Source: Trichuris trichiura
Lineage: Eukaryota > Nematoda > Enoplea > Trichinellida > Trichuridae
DNA length: 64,000 nucleotides
Assembly (NCBI GenBank): GCA_037903355.1
Contig: JBAJFE010000041.1
Location: forward strand, 310,001 to 374,000
Direction: 5' to 3'
Shown here: one piece after another, positions 62,201-64,000 of the stretch
How the letters are laid out: every line of letters begins with the position of its first letter
Position numbering within the stretch: the stretch's first letter is position 1
The notes under the pieces: generated by a model
Seen by the model: the letters and a program-made list of their open reading frames with translations, nothing else
Database searches by the model: none
Told to the model about the DNA's origin: nothing
Translations under genes and position numbers: made by a program

Positions 62201-62730
62201 GCACGATGGATGAGACGGGCACGTCAGTAAAGCTGAGGTGAGCGGAATGCGTAAAATGCGGAAGAAACGATATCAACCAAGCAACATACCGATAAATAGC
62301 CCCTCGATAACGAGAACTCTCCTTCAAAACTGGTCTGACTGGATAGAAAAGCCTTTCGCCATACATTTTCTCAAATAGAGTAGCCGCTTGTTCCCTAAAA
62401 TGGCCATTGATGTAAGAGAGGTGGAAGAAAACCTGGGACACGAAAAGTGACGTTTCGATAAACAACTACTCACCGTCGTATCAGTCGACTTTCTCCAACC
62501 TTAGCGCTCAGGTAGCCGTGAAGCCAATCGACAGCTTCTCGACCGGTAAAAGAAGATTCGTACGCTTTGAAACCACGTCGATGAGTGGTCAAAGGCATTC
62601 GAGAACGAAACGTTCGTATAACATCATTCCACTGCAAACGGAAACCCAATAGAAACTAGCCAAAAACGACGAAAGCAAATCTTACGAAAAGAGTAGCAGA
62701 ATATTTTTCGGTTGCATTGCTGGTTGTCAT
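56269..62730 (-). CDS. DEPDC1: DEPDC1/LET-99 family protein (DEP domain plus degenerate RhoGAP domain)
   Basis: Eleven exons on -: 62730-62686, 62631-62474, 62394-62290, 62232-62057, 62004-61926, 61871-61543, 57765-57734, 57669-56938, 56850-56677, 56623-56462, 56391-56269; 704 residues, frame kept throughout. Residues about 12-100 are the DEP domain (MPLTTHRRGFKAYESSFTG, then EAVDWL). Residues about 165-300 are the RhoGAP-like region (GMKCLANWPW, then YVGFERDVF). Exon 8 is a long Ser-rich linker ending in the conserved ALAIGLLLLPPKNRRWLQLL. Exons 10-11 give the family C-terminus (LLDEIINSEKL, FRKTYPELYKSRFP). LET-99 and relatives control G-protein-dependent cortical forces in spindle positioning; vertebrate DEPDC1 acts in mitosis. 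Exon 7 (32 bp, donor GTCTCA) is the least certain. Intron 6 (57766-61542) contains a Penelope-like element inserted antisense. Introns are GT-AG. Confidence 0.88.
57808..57817. repeat. Left target-site duplication of the Penelope-like element
   Basis: CAAAAAGTAT, repeated exactly at 61460-61469 on the other side of the element. Confidence 0.8.
57817..58053. repeat. 5' inverted repeat of the PLE
   Basis: Left arm 57817-57882 and right arm 57988-58053 are complementary over 66 bp with two mismatches. Both include GTTTCTTGGTACGGGACAAT or its complement. The 105-bp spacer carries the hammerhead-like motif. Parts of the same arm sequence recur at 60900-60950. Confidence 0.85.
57923..57962 (+). 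ncRNA. Hammerhead-ribozyme-like motif, copy A (5' end of PLE)
   Basis: The core CTGATGA (57923-57929) is followed by stem II GGGTC/GACCC (57931-57946), then GAAA (57947-57950), then the self-complementary GCTCCGGAGC (57951-57960) and TT. Penelope-like elements are known to carry hammerhead motifs with a very short, palindromic stem III that can work as dimers. Core and stems II and III fit. I could not pair a convincing stem I with the AAGACCG just before the core. Confidence 0.45.
58215..60566 (+). CDS. PLE polyprotein: reverse transcriptase with C-terminal GIY-YIG endonuclease
   Basis: 783 residues from the first in-frame ATG at 58215. The frame is open further upstream to 57930 without a methionine, so the true start may lie in a spliced or non-AUG leader. 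RT motifs in order: LYGLPKVHKP with PLRPIVS (fingers), SYDVKDLFPSIP (motif A), NGVPMGSPLSPVLAEIFM (motif B), RYVDDIF with catalytic YVDD at residues 452-455 (motif C), and LPFLDALI (motif D). The PLE thumb follows, then CSCSGIYIGETG at about 654-665, which is the GIY-YIG motif with the preceding Cys pair seen in PLEs. No stop or frameshift interrupts it. The enzyme would reverse-transcribe the element RNA and nick the target. The host gene is transcribed from the other strand. Confidence 0.93.
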   Translation: MDSQSKRILFSAGMSLLRNVIRRHRYTLSRLREDYSSTSPFLRSRLNRTLYENLVKHVDLATRTVCSSQKQVLKTKFDSIRDNIPTTSSNPYRNIPQRTPRSELDSAIINLSSFPLSEIENHILKKGLNFVPTPKQPPLLDMIASVEDSLSSTDTQKATQIKSNLSTLILGHHFTATSNLSRYEINSLYKLRNQPNRIITKADEGNKIVLLDRSTYTKKMTTILNTSNYTLLPTNHTEVSRKNFRSLLITYATETKEPAITKMTTHLKFASNFRPLELYGLPKVHKPDIPLRPIVSTINTITTELSRYLSKIIKPLTGKEPSFVKNSKTLVNEIRNYCLEPDEILVSYDVKDLFPSIPISDTLETLHNLLHTDTNLPSRTKLNPFHIVKLVSFCMQEGNYFTFDNKFYKQSNGVPMGSPLSPVLAEIFMENFERQMFRTIDRHIAPRLFKRYVDDIFVIIKAGKEEQFLQFLNNVRPNQIVFTMEKEDNKTLPFLDALIIRSSEGLKTRVYRKPTHTYQYLNFSSHHPRSVMRGILFGMIDRAFNLCSPEYLQPEINYIRKIFYKNGYPKSFINQVLNHKLRTRESPEQNTPYDTCLVIPYVAGLGEKIVQLGKRLGFRVFFKGSPNLRAILRTDKTKIPANKKTGLVYAVECSCSGIYIGETGNTLEHRFNEHIKKLTSYNNAKAILNNGTNLTTQRGRPIVDPKITMEKAKQASAVVEHATQCTQALHRKVLCYENNLRLRRIKEALYIRHNTTYNRDQGVDISGIWTNIVTRYNCCSLTR
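60832..60872 (+). ncRNA. Hammerhead-ribozyme-like motif, copy B
   Basis: CTGATGA at 60832-60838, loop GGGTTTCGAATGACCC (stem II GGGT(T/C)/GACCC), GAAA, then GCTCCGGAGC followed by CTC. It is nearly identical to copy A over more than 100 bp. Confidence 0.45.
61363..61404 (+). ncRNA. Hammerhead-ribozyme-like motif, copy C (3' end of PLE)
   Basis: CTGATGA at 61363-61369, then GGGTCTCGAATGAGCT (stem II weakened), GAAA, then GCTCCGGAG followed by TTC, which gives an A-U, G-U, C-G stem III and a UUC cleavage triplet. The flanking spacer differs from copies A and B (CAACAACCTAAGACCG). Confidence 0.4.
61460..61469. repeat. Right target-site duplication of the PLE
   Basis: CAAAAAGTAT, identical to 57808-57817. 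Confidence 0.8.
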
Positions 62731-64000
62731 CTCTTGGTTTGGCAAAAAACGAATAAACAATGTTCAAATTAACCCTGCACTTTTACTACAGTACGTGGAT
62801 ATGCCCGCAGGTTCATGACAACAAAGCGCAGTTTCCACGCCAGCAGCAAAATAAATTGCGAGTTGTATTGGAAGATCTTTAGGATATCACAAAGAGGTCG
62901 ATGGCCAATATTTTCAAACGCTGTTTCTCCCTTTCAATAAAAAGGCAATTTCTATTTGCTAAGAAACTGCCCTTTTTTGTAAACGGAATGTTCAGGGTTG
63001 TCTGTATAAAAACTACCAAAGAACATATCTAATGGTCTCCGCAGTTTTGGCGCAGATGGGCACATTCCATACCATGCTGCAGCGTAGCAGAGTAAACTTT
63101 CAATAAATAGTCTGCATCAACGCCTTTAAACACAGCGTAAGCACACTTAATTTTTGAGGAAAAAAGCTAATGTTATTTTTTTTGGCACTTCGTTTCCATG
63201 CCGCCGTTATTTATCGTTACCTTTTGTAGGGGTAATATGCGAGCTACAGTACGCATTTCCAATGAAACTGAACTTTGAAATTAAACCTTTTGGGTTTTCT
63301 AGCAAATATCTGCCCAGCCAAAACCATGACTCAGCACATAATAAACCTGGTGCCGAATTGAGGTTTTTTGCTGGGCAGATAATTAAAAAAACCCGCATTA
63401 CGTTTAGCCGAGAACAGAACAGTTTTCCCGCCGTTTCCACGGAAAACAAATCTCCACTTTGTCGCCTGAGGTAGAATGTTTGCAAAGGAAGGGGAAATAA
63501 GAGCGCAAAATTTTGCTATTAAGAATAGAACTTCTATGCAAACGATTGTTCAGCTGTGTGCTATACCATTCCCTGTCTGCTGACTAAATGATAGTCAGGT
63601 TCACCAAACGTCTTCCATGAAATTAGGTGACATTTCAATTTTAAGCTTCAATTCAGGGCAACCTGTGCGTCGCACTAAGCAGATACAACGTCAACGTTGA
63701 GCTATCGAAGGCTAACCGATATCAGCAGAATCTACTAATTCGAACATACCGCTACAGATTCTTTGCCGACAACAAAATTTCAGACGTAGCATTCTTTCGC
63801 GCTTCCATTCTTCGTATCTCACCAATGGGTCTACGAAGTGTTGAATAGTTAGCTCAAAATCGACGGGCGCCTTTGAATTGCTTACAAAAAAACTGCTCTA
63901 TTTAAAAATGCTTGAATTTGCCGCAAGCCAGCTGACACGGCTTTACAAATTTGAAAAGTTGGTTTAAGTTGATAGTTTATCTGTATGCGTTGTTATTTGG
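62731..64000. other. Upstream of the DEPDC1 gene; no identifiable gene
   Basis: Would hold the promoter of the minus-strand DEPDC1 gene. Two small inverted repeats are present: 62939-62978 (about 15-bp imperfect arms with AAAAGGCA) and 63306-63382. Frames at 63154-63485 on both strands overlap the second repeat and are not called. Confidence 0.45.
63306..63382. repeat. Inverted repeat with ATCTGCCCAGC arms
   Basis: Left arm 63308-63325 (ATCTGCCCAGCCAAAACC) and right arm 63362-63380 are complementary over about 18 bp with one or two differences, around a loop of about 36 bp. A MITE remnant or hairpin RNA are both possible. Confidence 0.6.

Noticed and set aside
1..64000. tRNA, rRNA, snRNA genes and CRISPR arrays
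   Set aside because: Looked for T-arm GTTCGAATC-type motifs, conserved snRNA starts and regular spacer-repeat arrays; none found. The 69-bp satellite has no spacers and is not a CRISPR.

Overview
The window looks like a piece of a nematode genome, most likely a species with a fairly large, repeat-bearing genome. The evidence is five spliced protein-coding genes with short GT-AG introns (32-bp exon and 57-84 bp introns, plus a few kilobase-scale introns), a nematode-type secreted MIG-18-like protein, a short-N-terminus seven-transmembrane chemoreceptor, an NCS-2-like calcium sensor, a Costars/ABRA-type protein and a DEPDC1/LET-99 family protein. There are no bacterial operons or ribosome binding sites. 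Species cannot be fixed from the sequence.

Layout. 0-8.4 kb: possible last exon at the left edge (1-156), AT microsatellite, a 348-bp pogo/Tigger-like MITE with TA target duplication (2251-2598), and two arrays of the same 69-bp satellite in opposite orientations (about 2.8-3.3 and 6.05-6.6 kb). 8.49-13.57 kb: Costars-domain gene, + strand, three exons, with a possible spliced-leader acceptor just before the start codon. 14.41-15.10 kb: neuronal calcium sensor gene, - strand, three exons, tail-to-tail with the Costars gene. 15.1-42.6 kb: about 27 kb with no gene I can identify, only microsatellites, small inverted repeats and a few weak exon candidates (18.4-19.1 kb minus; 24.5 kb plus). 42.83-44.10 kb: MIG-18-like secreted protein, four exons, TATA box 129 bp upstream. 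44.1-52.6 kb: (ATT)n tracts, a long palindrome (45.44-45.60 kb) and a short retroposed-looking hairpin with a 12-bp target duplication (50.17-50.31 kb). 52.67-56.00 kb: chemoreceptor GPCR, two exons. 56.27-62.73 kb: DEPDC1/LET-99 gene on the - strand, eleven exons, 704 residues, tail-to-tail with the GPCR. 62.7-64 kb: nothing coding.

The most interesting locus is an apparently intact Penelope-like retroelement (57818-61459), flanked by a perfect 10-bp target duplication, sitting antisense inside intron 6 of the DEPDC1 gene. It has a single long reverse transcriptase plus GIY-YIG endonuclease ORF, a 66-bp inverted repeat at its 5' end, a duplicated 3' region, and three copies of a hammerhead-ribozyme-like motif. 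Removing it leaves an ordinary intron of about 125 bp. The other genes are not a functional cluster; they are neighbours with unrelated jobs (cytoskeleton, calcium sensing, extracellular matrix, chemosensation, cell division).
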